A stretch of DNA of 64,000 nt from Variovorax boronicumulans (GCF_019352895.1 NZ_JAAAFX010000004.1:496001-560000); one strand, 5' to 3'; positions 18,214 to 26,488 are shown, numbered from the stretch's first letter. Program-made: numbers and translations. Notes: generated by a model from the sequence alone, not told the origin.

Positions 18214-19539
18214 TCAGCGCACCATGCAGGGCCGCTTGTTGTCGAAGGCCCAGCCCGGGACCAGGTACTGCATGGCCTGCGCGTCGTCGCGCGCGCCCAG
18301 GCCGTGCTGCAGGTACAGCCGGTGCGCCTTCTCGACTTCGTCCATGTCGAGTTCCACGCCCAGGCCGCCCTGCTGCGGCACCTGCACGAAGCCGCCCTCG
18401 ATCTGCAGCGGTGCCCGGGTGAGGCGCTGGCCGTCCTGCCAGATCCAGTGGGTGTCGATGGCCGTGACCTGGCCCGGTGCCGCCGCCGCCACATGGGTGA
18501 ACATCGCGAGCGAGACGTCGAAGTGGTTGTTCGAGTGCGAACCCCAGGTCAGGCCCCAGGCCTGGCACAGCTGCGCCACGCGCACCGAGCCCTGCATCGT
18601 CCAGAAATGCGGGTCGGCCAGCGGGATGTCGACCGACTGCAGCGACAGGCTGTGCACCATCTCGCGCCAGTCGGTGGCCACCATGTTGGTGGCGGTCGGC
18701 AGGCCGGTGGCGCGGCGGAACTCGGCCATCACCTCGCGGCCCGAGAACACGCCTTCGGCGCCGCAAGGGTCTTCGGCGTACGCCATCACGCCGTGCAGGT
18801 CGCGCGTGAGCCGGATCGCATCCTTCAGCAGCCAGCCGCCGTTGGGGTCGAGCGTGACGCGCGCCTGCGGAAAGCGCTCGTGCAGCGCGCGGATCGCTTC
18901 GATCTCCGCCTCGCCGCGCAGCACGCCGCCCTTGAGCTTGAAGTCGGTGAAGCCATAGCGCGCATGGCTGGCCTCGGCCAGGCGCACGATCGCCTCGGGC
19001 GTCATGGCCTCTTCATGGCGCAGGCGGAACCAGTCGTTGTCGGCGTCCGGCTCGCTGCGGTAGGCCAGGTCGGTCTTCCTGCGGTCGCCGACATAGAACA
19101 GGTAGCCGAGCATCTGCACCGCGTCGCGCTGCTGGCCTTCGCCGAGCAGCGCCGCCACCGGCACCTCGAGGTGCTGCCCCAGCAGGTCGAGCAGCGCGGC
19201 CTCCGCGGCCGTGACCGCATGGATCGCGACGCGCAGGTCGAAGGTCTGCGTGCCGCGGCCGCCGCTGTCGCGGTCGGCGAAGCGTGCGCGCATCGCATTG
19301 AGCACCGCGTTGTGGCGGCCGATGGGCTGGCCCACGATCAGGCTGCGCGCGTCCTCCAGCGTCTGGCGGATCTTCTCGCCGCCGGGCACCTCGCCCACGC
19401 CGGTGCGGCCCGCGCTGTCTTTCAGGATCAGCAGGTTGCGCGTGAAGAAGGGCCCGTGCGCGCCGCTCAGGTTCATGAGCATGCCGTCGTGGCCGGCCAC
19501 GGGCACCACGCGCAGCTCGGTGACGACGGGGGTCGTCAT
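18214..19539 (-). CDS. gudD: Glucarate dehydratase (enolase superfamily)
   Basis: The 441-residue product is the length expected for glucarate dehydratase (EC 4.2.1.40), which removes water from D-glucarate (and often L-idarate) to give 5-dehydro-4-deoxy-D-glucarate. The family's catalytic framework is visible: the KLK lysine motif in TDFKLKGG, metal-binding TLDPNGGW and [16 protein letters not shown], the [10 protein letters not shown] segment with the catalytic His, and AIDTHWIWQ. The ATG overlaps the stop of the upstream lipoprotein gene by four bases (ATGA), so the two are probably translated together. The enzyme feeds the 5-dehydro-4-deoxyglucarate dehydratase encoded just upstream in the same direction. 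It is the last gene of the leftward aldarate arm, before the adhesin. Confidence 0.95.
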   Translation of the reverse strand: MTTPVVTELRVVPVAGHDGMLMNLSGAHGPFFTRNLLILKDSAGRTGVGEVPGGEKIRQTLEDARSLIVGQPIGRHNAVLNAMRARFADRDSGGRGTQTFDLRVAIHAVTAAEAALLDLLGQHLEVPVAALLGEGQQRDAVQMLGYLFYVGDRRKTDLAYRSEPDADNDWFRLRHEEAMTPEAIVRLAEASHARYGFTDFKLKGGVLRGEAEIEAIRALHERFPQARVTLDPNGGWLLKDAIRLTRDLHGVMAYAEDPCGAEGVFSGREVMAEFRRATGLPTATNMVATDWREMVHSLSLQSVDIPLADPHFWTMQGSVRVAQLCQAWGLTWGSHSNNHFDVSLAMFTHVAAAAPGQVTAIDTHWIWQDGQRLTRAPLQIEGGFVQVPQQGGLGVELDMDEVEKAHRLYLQHGLGARDDAQAMQYLVPGWAFDNKRPCMVR

Positions 19540-19988
19540 GTCGCGGCCCTCACCGCCTGGCGGGCCAGCAGCTTCCAGCCGCCGCCCTGCTTCTGCCAGA
19601 CCTGGAGGATCTTGATGGCGACCGTGCCCGGCTTGCCCCCGTCGAGGGTGTCGGCCGTGAGCGTGTGCCGCACGATCGCCGCATCGCCGGCCACCCTGAC
19701 GCTCTGGTCGGTGATCGCGATGGTGACGAAGTCCGAGGCGCCGCTCATCAGGTCGGCGATGAAGCTGGCCTTGGTGTCGACCTTGCCGCCCGAATGGCCG
19801 TAGCTCAGGTCCTCGGCCACCAGCGCATCGAGCGCGGCGGTTGTCGGGTCGATCATGGCCACGCGCAGCTTCTCGGCCGCGGCAGCCACGGCCGGTGCGT
19901 CGGTCGTGCTGCCACCGGAGGACAGGCCGGCACAGCCCGCCAATGCGACCGAGGCCGCGGCCATGAGGAAGGCTCTCTTCAACAGCAT
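19536..19988 (-). CDS. Small lipoprotein with SnoaL/NTF2-like domain
   Basis: The product is 150 residues from an ATG at 19988, chosen because GGAG lies seven bases upstream and because this start gives a clean lipoprotein signal peptide ending in the lipobox LAGC. An in-frame Met 16 codons upstream lacks both. The mature part has an NTF2/SnoaL (DUF4440-like) pattern: an N-terminal helix, then [17 protein letters not shown] and a C-terminal [20 protein letters not shown] strand pair typical of this fold. The substrate is unknown. It sits between two aldarate dehydratases and its stop codon overlaps the gudD start, so it is co-expressed with the pathway. It may be a periplasmic sugar-acid-binding or isomerase-like accessory, but that is inference. 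Confidence 0.75.
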   Translation of the reverse strand: MLLKRAFLMAAASVALAGCAGLSSGGSTTDAPAVAAAAEKLRVAMIDPTTAALDALVAEDLSYGHSGGKVDTKASFIADLMSGASDFVTIAITDQSVRVAGDAAIVRHTLTADTLDGGKPGTVAIKILQVWQKQGGGWKLLARQAVRAAT

Positions 19989-20059
19989 GCTTGTCTCCGT
20001 TCCTTTGGATCGAACTTTTTTCAACGCTCTGAGCACCTTGCGCCCCTGTCTTTTCCAGA

Positions 20060-20140
20060 AACACCGCGGAACCGGCTTTGCCGGGCCGCCGGTGTTGCCC
20101 CCTGGGGAGAGGCGGCTACACGCAGTGAGCCGCCTCGGGG
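20060..20140. repeat. Intergenic two-hairpin element, copy A1
   Basis: The first stem is AACACC/GGTGTT enclosing a CGGC-TTT-GCCG hairpin. After a G-rich spacer comes a second stem, GGCGGCT/AGCCGCC, capped by ACACGCAGTG. It lies between the kdgD and lipoprotein genes. Related copies are at 21120-21213, 53495-53580 and 63055-63133. Confidence 0.8.
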
Positions 20141-20144
20141 GGCG

Positions 20145-21056
20145 CTATTGCTTGCCGAGCTTGTCGATCAGGGCCTTCAAAATCTCCACCTCGTCGGCCT
20201 TCAGGTCGGTCAGCGGCGCGCGCACCGGACCCGCATCGTGGCCCACGATCTTCGCGCCGGCCTTGACGATGCTCACCGCATAGCCCGGCACGCGGTTGCG
20301 CAGCTCGAGGTAAGGCATGAAGAAGGTCTTGAGCAGGTGGTGCTGCGTGGGCAGGTCGTCGGCCGCGACGGCCTTGTAGAAATCCATCGCGGTCTTCGGG
20401 ATGAAGTTGAAGACGGCCGACGAATACACCGGCGTGCCCAGCGCCTTGTAGGCCGCGGCATAGACCTCGGCCGTGGGCAGGCCGCCCAGGTAGGCGAAGC
20501 GCTCGCCCATGCGCTGGTAGATCGCGACCATGGCCTCGATGTCGCCCACGCCGTCCTTGAAGCCCACCAGGTTCGGGTTGCGCTCGGCCAGGCCGGCCAG
20601 CGTCTCGGGCTTGAGGCGGCTGGTGGCGCGGTTGTAGACGATCACGCCGAACTTCACGCTCTTGCACACCGCCTCGACATGCGCGGCCAGGCCTTCCTGG
20701 CCGGCTTCGGTCAGGTAGTGCGGCAGCAGCAGGATGCCGTGCGCGCCGGCCTTCTCGGCCGCCTGCGCACACTGGATCGCGAAACGCGTCGGGCCGCCCG
20801 CGCCCGCGATGATCGGCACCACGCCGCGGCAGGTGTCGACCGCGGTCTGGACGATGCCCGGGTACTCGTCGCCGGTCAGCGAGAAGAATTCACCCGTGCC
20901 GCCGGCCGCGAACAGCGCGCTCGCGCCGTAGGGCGCCAGCCATTCGAGGCGCTTCTCGTAACCCTTCTTGTGGAAGTCGCCGTTGGCGTCGAAGTCGGTC
21001 AGCGGGAACGAGAGCAGGCCGGAGCCCATGATGGATTTGAGTTCTTGGGGGTTCAT
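20145..21056 (-). CDS. kdgD: 5-dehydro-4-deoxyglucarate dehydratase (DapA superfamily)
   Basis: This 303-residue protein matches the dehydratase/decarboxylase (EC 4.2.1.41) that converts 5-dehydro-4-deoxy-D-glucarate to 2,5-dioxopentanoate (2-oxoglutarate semialdehyde), CO2 and water. Visible family features are the N-terminal [16 protein letters not shown], the substrate-binding loop [10 protein letters not shown], the active-site tyrosine in VIVYNRA and the Schiff-base lysine in VGFKDGVGD. It is the common step for glucarate and galactarate, which are produced by the gudD and garD products of this locus. Two-hairpin elements A2 and A1 flank the gene and may isolate its mRNA segment. The start has no strong Shine-Dalgarno, but homologues begin the same way (MNPQELK). 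The next enzyme, the semialdehyde dehydrogenase, is not in the window. Confidence 0.95.
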   Translation of the reverse strand: MNPQELKSIMGSGLLSFPLTDFDANGDFHKKGYEKRLEWLAPYGASALFAAGGTGEFFSLTGDEYPGIVQTAVDTCRGVVPIIAGAGGPTRFAIQCAQAAEKAGAHGILLLPHYLTEAGQEGLAAHVEAVCKSVKFGVIVYNRATSRLKPETLAGLAERNPNLVGFKDGVGDIEAMVAIYQRMGERFAYLGGLPTAEVYAAAYKALGTPVYSSAVFNFIPKTAMDFYKAVAADDLPTQHHLLKTFFMPYLELRNRVPGYAVSIVKAGAKIVGHDAGPVRAPLTDLKADEVEILKALIDKLGKQ

Positions 21057-21119
21057 CGAAGCACCATGAAGAAGAAGTTGATGAGAGAAAAAAGAAGAAG
21101 CCAACGCCTCTGTTCGTGA

Positions 21120-21213
21120 ACAACCGCGGAACCGGCTCCGCCGGGCCGCCGGTTGTGCCCCCGGGGGGGGGAGCGCGTCGCGACACACAGTGCGCGACGC
21201 TTTCGAGGGGGGG
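21120..21213. repeat. Intergenic two-hairpin element, copy A2
   Basis: This has the same architecture as copy A1 but different stem bases: ACAACC/GGTTGT around CGGCTCCGCCG, and GCGTCGCG/CGCGACGC capped by ACACACAGTG. Pairing is preserved although both stems differ from A1. It lies between the TctC and kdgD genes. Confidence 0.8.
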
Positions 21214-21214
21214 A

Positions 21215-22195
21215 CTAATCCAGCTTGATGTCCGCCGCCTTGACCACCGCCGCCCAGCGCGCCCGTTCCTTGTTGAAGAACTGCTCTTCCTCGGCCGGCG
21301 CCATGGTCACGACCTCGGCGCCCTGCCCGGCCAGCCGCGAACGGATGTCGGCCGAGCGGATCACGGTGATCAGCTCCTTGTTGAGGCGCTGGATGATCGC
21401 GTCGGGCGTGCCCTTGGCGACCCGCACGCCCTGCCAGGTGCCCGACTCGTAGCCCGGCACGCCCTGCTCGGCGATGGTGGGCACGTCGCCGATCAGCGGC
21501 ATGCGCGTGGCCTTGGACACCGCCAGCACCTTGAGCCGGCCGGCCTGCACCTGCGGCAGCGTGGCCAGCATGCCGTTCATCAGCACGTTGGTCTGGCCCG
21601 ACACCGTGTCCTGCACCGCCTGCACGCCGCCCTTGTAGGGCACGTAGGTCCACTTGGCGCCGCTGGCGCGCTCCAGCGCCACGCCGGCCAGGTGCGGCGC
21701 GCTGCCGGTGGCCGTGACCGCGAAGTTGAGGTCGCTGGTCTTCGACAGCGCGACCAGTTCCTTGAGGTTGTTGGCCTTGACCGAGGGATGCACCACCAGC
21801 AGGTGCGGCGAATAGGCCAGCATGGTCACGCCGCGAAGGTCGGTCGACGGATCGAAAGGCAGCCTGGTGTAGACCGAGGGGCTGATCGCCAGCGCGCCCA
21901 CGTCGCACAGCAGCAGCGTGTAGCCGTCGGGTGCCGACTTGGCCACGAAGTCCGCGCCGAGGTTGCCGTTGGCGCCGGGCTTGTTCTCGACGATCACGCT
22001 CTGCTTCAAGGCCTCGGACAGCGGCTGGCTGATGGACCGCGCAATGATGTCCGACGACCCGCCCGGCGGGTACGGCACGATGATCTTGATGGGCCGGGAC
22101 GGCCAGTTGGCCTGCGCACTGGCGGCCAGGGGAAGGCCCAGGGAAAGTGCGGCAAGGCAGGCTGCGCCCAAGAGGCGGCGGCGAGGGGAAAGCAT
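21215..22195 (-). CDS. Bug/TctC-family periplasmic substrate-binding protein
   Basis: The 326-residue product has a Sec signal peptide ([25 protein letters not shown]) and the TctC/Bug fold: [23 protein letters not shown], then [24 protein letters not shown] and the late [13 protein letters not shown] motif. An AGGAG site lies nine bases before the ATG at 22195. Bug proteins bind carboxylates, often dicarboxylic or sugar acids, for tripartite tricarboxylate transporters or as sensors. No TctA or TctB gene is present. Its place in the glucarate arm, and the operator-like site upstream that it shares with the regulator, suggest an aldarate ligand. The ligand itself cannot be read from the sequence. 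Confidence 0.9.
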   Translation of the reverse strand: MLSPRRRLLGAACLAALSLGLPLAASAQANWPSRPIKIIVPYPPGGSSDIIARSISQPLSEALKQSVIVENKPGANGNLGADFVAKSAPDGYTLLLCDVGALAISPSVYTRLPFDPSTDLRGVTMLAYSPHLLVVHPSVKANNLKELVALSKTSDLNFAVTATGSAPHLAGVALERASGAKWTYVPYKGGVQAVQDTVSGQTNVLMNGMLATLPQVQAGRLKVLAVSKATRMPLIGDVPTIAEQGVPGYESGTWQGVRVAKGTPDAIIQRLNKELITVIRSADIRSRLAGQGAEVVTMAPAEEEQFFNKERARWAAVVKAADIKLD

Positions 22196-22253
22196 GGTGG
22201 TCTGTCTCCTGTCGGTGAAGTCTTCCCTGCACCGTGAACCGGCGAAGTGGTCA

Positions 22254-22266
22254 GTCATCGTACAAC
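22254..22266 (-). promoter_or_regulatory. Operator-like site upstream of the TctC gene
   Basis: On the minus strand it reads GTTGTACGATGAC, matching 11 of 13 bases of the perfect inverted repeat at 23198-23210 next to the FadR-type regulator. It lies 59 bp before the TctC start. It is a probable regulator binding site by similarity and position. Confidence 0.5.
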
Positions 22267-22321
22267 TGAAGAAATGACTTGTCCAGCCTGGGCCCGCGCG
22301 ACGCACGGGAAAAACACGGCT

Positions 22322-23173
22322 TCAGCCGCGCACTGGAGGGGTGGCTGCCGCCGCGTCCTGCTCGACCCGCTGCGCCGCTTCTTCCTGCGCGATGCGCAGC
22401 CGCTCGCGGCTGTTGGTCAGGTGGATGCGCATCGCCGCGCGCGCCGACTCGGGGTCGCGCCGCGCGATGGCTGCGTAGATCTCTTCGTGCTCGCGGTTGA
22501 CGCGGCTCAGGTAGGCCCCGCTGCGGTCCAGCGTGCGGATGGCGTTGATGCGGGTGCGCGGGATGATCGTGGTGCCGAGGTGGCTCATGATGTCCGCGAA
22601 ATAGGGGTTGCCCGTGGACTGCGCGATCTGCAGGTGGAAGCGGAAGTCCGGCGCCACGGTGTCGCCCGCCACCGCCACGTTGCGCTCGAAATCGTCGAGT
22701 GCCTGGCGCATGGCCTGCAGCTGTTCCTCGGTGCGGCGGCTCGCGGCCAGGCCAGCGGATTCGGTCTCGAGGCTGATGCGCAGCTCGAGCACCGCCAGCA
22801 CGTCGACCGAGGTCGCGATGTCGCCCGCATCGAGCCGGAACACGCTGCCCGCGCGCGGCTGCAGCACGAAGGTGCCGATGCCGTGGTGGGTCTCGACCAG
22901 GCCCGCGGCCTGCAGCTTCGACAGGGCCTCGCGCACCACGGTGCGGCTCACGCCGAAGCTCTGCATGATGGCCGACTCGGTCGGCAGCTTGTCGCCCGGC
23001 CGCAGCAGCTGGCTGCGGATCTTCTCGCCCAGGTCTTCCACCAGCCCGTGCGCCAGGCCGCGGCCGCGCTGGCGCGGACGGCCCGCGAAAGCAGCCCCCG
23101 CCGCACCCCCGCCGGAATCGACTTCCGGCGGCATGCCTGACGCCAAGGGATTACCCGCAATCGACTGAACCAT
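22322..23173 (-). CDS. FadR-subfamily GntR transcriptional regulator of the aldarate locus
   Basis: The product has 283 residues. A winged-helix DNA-binding domain spans ~40-105 (LGEKIRSQLLRPGDKLPTES, FGVSRTVVREALSKLQAAG, HHGIGTFVLQP). A C-terminal FCD ligand domain follows, with the usual metal ligands: Asp and His in DFRFHLQIA, His in NREHEEIYA and His in RIHLTNS. There is a Gly/Ala-rich extension of about 35 residues before the HTH. The gene sits between the leftward and rightward arms. A perfect GTTGT-ACG-ACAAC repeat lies 25 bp upstream of its start, and a related site precedes the TctC gene. FCD regulators usually release DNA on binding a carboxylate, so it is probably an autoregulated repressor responding to a uronate or aldarate. 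Whether it acts as repressor or activator is inferred. Confidence 0.9.
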   Translation of the reverse strand: MVQSIAGNPLASGMPPEVDSGGGAAGAAFAGRPRQRGRGLAHGLVEDLGEKIRSQLLRPGDKLPTESAIMQSFGVSRTVVREALSKLQAAGLVETHHGIGTFVLQPRAGSVFRLDAGDIATSVDVLAVLELRISLETESAGLAASRRTEEQLQAMRQALDDFERNVAVAGDTVAPDFRFHLQIAQSTGNPYFADIMSHLGTTIIPRTRINAIRTLDRSGAYLSRVNREHEEIYAAIARRDPESARAAMRIHLTNSRERLRIAQEEAAQRVEQDAAAATPPVRG

Positions 23174-23197
23174 GGTCACGATGATAATCGACAGCAA

Positions 23198-23210
23198 GTT
23201 GTACGACAAC
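23198..23210. promoter_or_regulatory. Perfect inverted repeat, probable FadR-type operator
   Basis: GTTGTACGACAAC has 5-bp arms around a 3-bp centre, fitting the TTGTnnnACAA-like operators of GntR/FadR-subfamily proteins. It lies 25 bp upstream of the regulator start and 90 bp upstream of the first permease gene on the other strand, so one site could control both arms. Confidence 0.6.
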
Positions 23211-23299
23211 AGATGACATACCACCCAGACCTCTTTGAAAGCCGCGTCGCAGGTCGTCAAGGCCGTTGAAGCGTCTCGGCAGTTCCGCTCGGCACCCCC

Positions 23300-24049
23300 A
23301 TGAAGTACTCCCTCGACTTCGCTCCGCTGGCCCCCTATTGGCCGGTCTTCGTCAATGGCGCCTGGCTGACGCTCAAGATGACCGCGCTGGCGGTGATCAT
23401 CGGCGTCGCCATCGGCACGCTGGTGGCCTTCGCCAAGCGCAGCCGGATCAAGCCGCTGGCACGCGTCTGCAGCCTCTACATCGAGATCGTGCGCAACACG
23501 CCCTTCCTGGTGCAGATCTTCCTGCTGTACTTCGGCCTGGCCAGCTTCGGCGTGCGCATGCCCACCTTCGCGGCCGCGGTGCTCGCGATGGTGATCAACA
23601 TCGCGGCCTATGCGGCCGAGATCATCCGCGCCGGCCTGGAGTCGGTACCGCGCGGCCAGATCGAGGCCGCCGAATGCCTGGGCCTCTCGAAGTGGCGCAT
23701 CGGCTGGCACGTGATGCTGCAGCCCTCGATCGAGAAGGTCTACCCGGCCCTCACGAGCCAGTTCCTGCTGATGATGCAGGCCTCGGCCATGGCCTCGCAG
23801 ATCTCGGCAGAAGAACTCACGGCCATCGCCAACACCGTGCAGTCCGACACCTTCCGCTCGCTCGAGACCTACATCGTGGTCGCGGCGCTGTACCTGGTGC
23901 TGTCGCTGTTCATCAAGCTCGTGACCTGGGCCCTGGGCGAGTACCTGTTCCGCCGCCGCCGCGTGGTGCGCCGTGCGGCCGCGCAGGCCGGCAAGTTCCA
24001 GCCCGCCGGCTCCACAGCCACCGTTGCCGTCCACGGAGGCGCGGCATGA
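23300..24049 (+). CDS. Polar-amino-acid-type ABC transporter permease 1
   Basis: This 249-residue inner-membrane protein is of the HisMQ/GlnP type, with about five membrane segments. Family features are NGAWLTLKMTALAV near the N-terminus, YIEIVRNTPFLVQIFLLYFGL, and the EAA loop YAAEIIRAGLESVPRGQIEAAECLG (the last in two parts), which contacts the ATPase. It pairs with the second permease at 24168. It is the first gene of the rightward arm, divergent from the regulator with a shared operator-like site. The family is known for amino acids, yet the downstream genes are all for sugar acids, so its substrate may be a uronate or aldarate. The stop codon overlaps an ATG (ATGA) that opens a 41-residue mini-ORF leading into permease 2. 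Confidence 0.9.
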   Translation: MKYSLDFAPLAPYWPVFVNGAWLTLKMTALAVIIGVAIGTLVAFAKRSRIKPLARVCSLYIEIVRNTPFLVQIFLLYFGLASFGVRMPTFAAAVLAMVINIAAYAAEIIRAGLESVPRGQIEAAECLGLSKWRIGWHVMLQPSIEKVYPALTSQFLLMMQASAMASQISAEELTAIANTVQSDTFRSLETYIVVAALYLVLSLFIKLVTWALGEYLFRRRRVVRRAAAQAGKFQPAGSTATVAVHGGAA

Positions 24050-24171
24050 GCGCCGCACGGCCGCCCGAAGGCGCTTGCACCGCAGCGCGAAGTGCGGAGG
24101 TGATCGTGCACGCCGCACGGCCGCCCGAAGGCGCTTGTACCGCAGCGCGAAGCGCGGAGGTGCGCCCATGA
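24046..24171 (+). CDS. Possible 41-residue coupling ORF made of two 20-residue repeats
   Basis: The ATG at 24046 overlaps the permease 1 stop (ATGA), and the TGA at 24169-24171 overlaps the permease 2 start in the same way. The frame between is open and encodes two near-identical 20-residue units containing ARPPEGACTAARSAEV. It may be a translational relay between two permease genes rather than a functional peptide, or simply a result of an inserted repeat whose 60-bp unit is a multiple of three. No homologous domain is recognised. GGAGGT just before the permease 2 start is a good ribosome binding site and could work alone. Confidence 0.3.
   Translation: MSAARPPEGACTAARSAEVIVHAARPPEGACTAARSAEVRP
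24051..24166 (+). repeat. 60-bp tandem duplication between the two permease genes
   Basis: Copies at 24051-24110 and 24111-24170 agree at all but two positions over the first 51 bases (CGCCGCACGGCCGCCCGAAG start, GCGGAGGT end). Each copy contains a hairpin-prone GCGCTTG...CGCAGCGCGAAGCGC segment and a GGAGGT. In the second copy that GGAGGT is the Shine-Dalgarno of permease 2, so the repeat itself supplies a translation signal. Confidence 0.85.
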
Positions 24172-24824
24172 GCTTCGGCAGCTTCACCTTCACGCACCTG
24201 CTGTATCTGGTTCAGGCCATCGGCTGGACGCTGATGCTCTCGGCGCTGGCCTTCGCGCTCGGCGCGATCGGAGGCTTCGGCCTGATGCTCGCGCGCATCT
24301 CGCCGCGCGCCTGGCTGCGCTGGGCCGCGCTGATCTACATCGAGTGCATCCAGGGCATTCCGCTGCTGATCCTGCTGTTCATCGTGTACTTCGGCCTGTC
24401 GGTGTACGGGCTCTCGCTGCCTTCGCTGGTGGCGGCCGGGCTGGCGATGATGATCTACGTGAGCGCCTACCTGGGCGACATCTGGCGCGGCTGCATCGAG
24501 GCCATGCCCAAGCCGCAGTGGGAGGCCTCCGAATGCCTGGCCTTCTCGCGCTGGCAGACGCTGCGCCTGGTGATCATCCCGCAGGCCGTGCGCCTGTCGC
24601 TGCCGCCCACCGTCGGCTTCCTGGTGCAGATCATCAAGATGACCTCGCTGGCCTCGGTGATCGGCTTCGTCGAGCTCACGCGCGCCGGCCAGATCATCAA
24701 CAACACCATCTTCCAGCCCTTCCTGGTGTTCTTCCTGGTCGGCGCCTTCTATTTCGCCCTGTGCTATCCGCTGTCGCGCTGGAGCGAAGCGATGGAGAAG
24801 AAACTCAATGTCGCCAATCGATAA
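24168..24824 (+). CDS. Polar-amino-acid-type ABC transporter permease 2
   Basis: The product has 218 residues, as usual for a HisQ/GlnP-type permease, with about five membrane segments. It shows the same landmarks as permease 1: IGWTLMLSALAF, YIECIQGIPLLILLFIVYFGL, and an EAA loop in YLGDIWRGCIEAMPKPQWEASECL. The start at 24168 was chosen because GGAGGT lies six bases upstream and homologues begin near FTFTHLLYLVQAIGWTL. A longer in-frame extension would run through the 60-bp repeats. The 3' end overlaps the ATPase gene by 17 bp, so the transporter genes are tightly coupled. Confidence 0.9.
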   Translation: MSFGSFTFTHLLYLVQAIGWTLMLSALAFALGAIGGFGLMLARISPRAWLRWAALIYIECIQGIPLLILLFIVYFGLSVYGLSLPSLVAAGLAMMIYVSAYLGDIWRGCIEAMPKPQWEASECLAFSRWQTLRLVIIPQAVRLSLPPTVGFLVQIIKMTSLASVIGFVELTRAGQIINNTIFQPFLVFFLVGAFYFALCYPLSRWSEAMEKKLNVANR

Positions 24825-25626
24825 ACCGTCGCCGGCCCGCGCCCAGGTCGACCTCGCCGCCCCAGCGGGAGGCGGCGAGGCGCCCCATGCGGCCAGCGGT
24901 TCGCCCATCGTCAAGCTGGACCAGGTCTACAAGCGCTTCGGCGCCAACCAGGTGCTCAAGGGCGTGTCCTTCGAGGTCGCCAAGGGCGAAATGATCGCCA
25001 TCATCGGCGCCAGCGGCTCGGGCAAGAGCACGGCGCTGCGCTGCATCGACCGGCTCGAGGTCATCGACCAGGGCAGCATCGAGGTCTGCGGCATCCGTGT
25101 CGACAGCCCGGACGTCGACCTGAAGAAGCTGCGGCTCGAAGTGGGCATCGTGTTCCAGAGCTACAACCTCTTCCCCCACCTCTCGGTGCAGGAGAACATC
25201 ATGCTGGCGCTGCGCCACGTGAAGCAGCAGTCGCGCGGCGAAGCACGCGCCGTCGCGCTGCGCGTGCTCGACCAGGTGGGCCTGCTGGAGAAGGCCGACG
25301 CCTACCCCGAACAACTCTCCGGCGGGCAGCAGCAGCGCGTGGCCATCGCGCGCTCGCTGGCCATGTCGCCCAAGGTCATGCTGTTTGACGAAGTCACCTC
25401 GGCGCTCGACCCGCAACTCACGGGCGAGGTGCTGCGCGTGATGGAAGACCTTGCGGCCGGCGGCATGACCATGCTGCTGGTCACGCACGAGATGGCCTTC
25501 GCCAAGCGCGTGGCCGACCGGATCATCTACATGCACCAGGGCACCGTGTGGGAAACCGGTACGGGCGAGATGCTCGACGCGCCCAAGACGCCGGAGCTGC
25601 ATGCCTTCCTGAACAACGGGCTCTGA
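24808..25626 (+). CDS. Polar-amino-acid-type ABC transporter ATP-binding protein
   Basis: The 272-residue GlnQ/HisP-type ATPase drives import by the two permeases encoded upstream. Walker A GASGSGKST is at residues 67-75, the Q-loop in IVFQSYNLFPHLSV, the signature LSGGQQQR at 170-177, Walker B VMLFDE at 190-195, the D-loop SALD and the H-loop histidine in LLVTHEM. A low-complexity N-terminal extension of about 30 residues precedes the usual start (IVKLDQVYKRFG) and is encoded partly over the permease gene. An internal start is possible but the ATG at 24808 is the first usable one. Confidence 0.93.
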   Translation: MSPIDKPSPARAQVDLAAPAGGGEAPHAASGSPIVKLDQVYKRFGANQVLKGVSFEVAKGEMIAIIGASGSGKSTALRCIDRLEVIDQGSIEVCGIRVDSPDVDLKKLRLEVGIVFQSYNLFPHLSVQENIMLALRHVKQQSRGEARAVALRVLDQVGLLEKADAYPEQLSGGQQQRVAIARSLAMSPKVMLFDEVTSALDPQLTGEVLRVMEDLAAGGMTMLLVTHEMAFAKRVADRIIYMHQGTVWETGTGEMLDAPKTPELHAFLNNGL

Positions 25627-25678
25627 ACAGGCCGCCCGGTTCATTTCGCTTCCTCCCCATCCATTCCAGGAGACTTTC

Positions 25679-26476
25679 ATGAAACTCGGCACCCTCTTCA
25701 CCCGCAGCTGCATCGCGCTGGCCCTCGCGGGCGGCATCGCCCAGGCGGCCCTGGCCGACCAGCTCGACGACATCAAGAAGGCCGGCACGATCCGCGTGGC
25801 CATCGCCATCGGCACGCCGCTGTTCAGCTACACCGACGCCAACATGCAGCCGACCGGTTCCGACGTCGACACCGCCACCCAACTCGCCAAGGACCTGGGC
25901 GTGAAGCTGGAGATCGTGCCGATCAACACCGCGGCGCGCATCCCGACGCTGCAGGCGCAGCGCGCCGACGTGGTCATCTCCAGCCTGTCGATCACCGAGG
26001 AGCGCGCCAAGGTGGTGGACTTCTCGATCCCCTACTCGGCCATCACCATCATGGTGGCCGCGCCCAAGGACATGAAGATCGCCAGCTACGCCGACCTGAA
26101 CGGCAAGCGCATCGGCCTCACGCGCGCCACCACCAACGACACCATCACGACCCGCGAAGCCAAGGGCGCGGAAATCATGCGCTATGAAGACGACGCCACG
26201 CTCATCACCTCGGTGGTGACCGGCCAGGTCGACATCTTCTCGAGCACGCCCTCGAACATGGGCGAGGTCAACAAGCGCGCGCCGGGCAAGAACTACGAGA
26301 TGAAGTTCTCGCAGCTCGACTCGGGCCTGGGCATCACGATGAACAAGGGCAACCCCAAGCTCAAGGAATGGGTCGACGGCTGGGTCGCGACCAACATCAA
26401 GAACGGCAAGCTCAACACCATCTACAAGAAGTACCACGGCCGCGACCTGCCGGCCACGGTGTTCAAGCCCGCCTGA
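25679..26476 (+). CDS. ABC transporter periplasmic substrate-binding protein (SBP_bac_3 family)
   Basis: The product has 265 residues with a Sec signal peptide cleaved after AQAALA. The mature protein begins DQLDDIKKAGTIRVAIAIGTPLFSYTD (in two parts), the standard opening of family 3 binding proteins. It continues with a Venus-flytrap pattern: GSDVDTATQLAKDLGV, a VISSLSITEERAKVVDFS box, then LNGKRIGLTRATTNDTI. The usual ligand-carboxylate Arg of amino-acid receptors (often GRSDV or a nearby R) is hard to place here, which leaves room for a different ligand. AGGAGA lies before the start. The stop is 12 bp from the uronate dehydrogenase start, so the importer and the catabolic genes form one operon. 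Confidence 0.92.
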   Translation: MKLGTLFTRSCIALALAGGIAQAALADQLDDIKKAGTIRVAIAIGTPLFSYTDANMQPTGSDVDTATQLAKDLGVKLEIVPINTAARIPTLQAQRADVVISSLSITEERAKVVDFSIPYSAITIMVAAPKDMKIASYADLNGKRIGLTRATTNDTITTREAKGAEIMRYEDDATLITSVVTGQVDIFSSTPSNMGEVNKRAPGKNYEMKFSQLDSGLGITMNKGNPKLKEWVDGWVATNIKNGKLNTIYKKYHGRDLPATVFKPA

Positions 26477-26488
26477 GGACCCCACGAC

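Noticed and set aside
24051..24170. The 60-bp tandem repeat as a CRISPR-like array.
   Set aside because: Only two direct units with no variable spacers; the unit is coding-compatible and carries a ribosome binding site.
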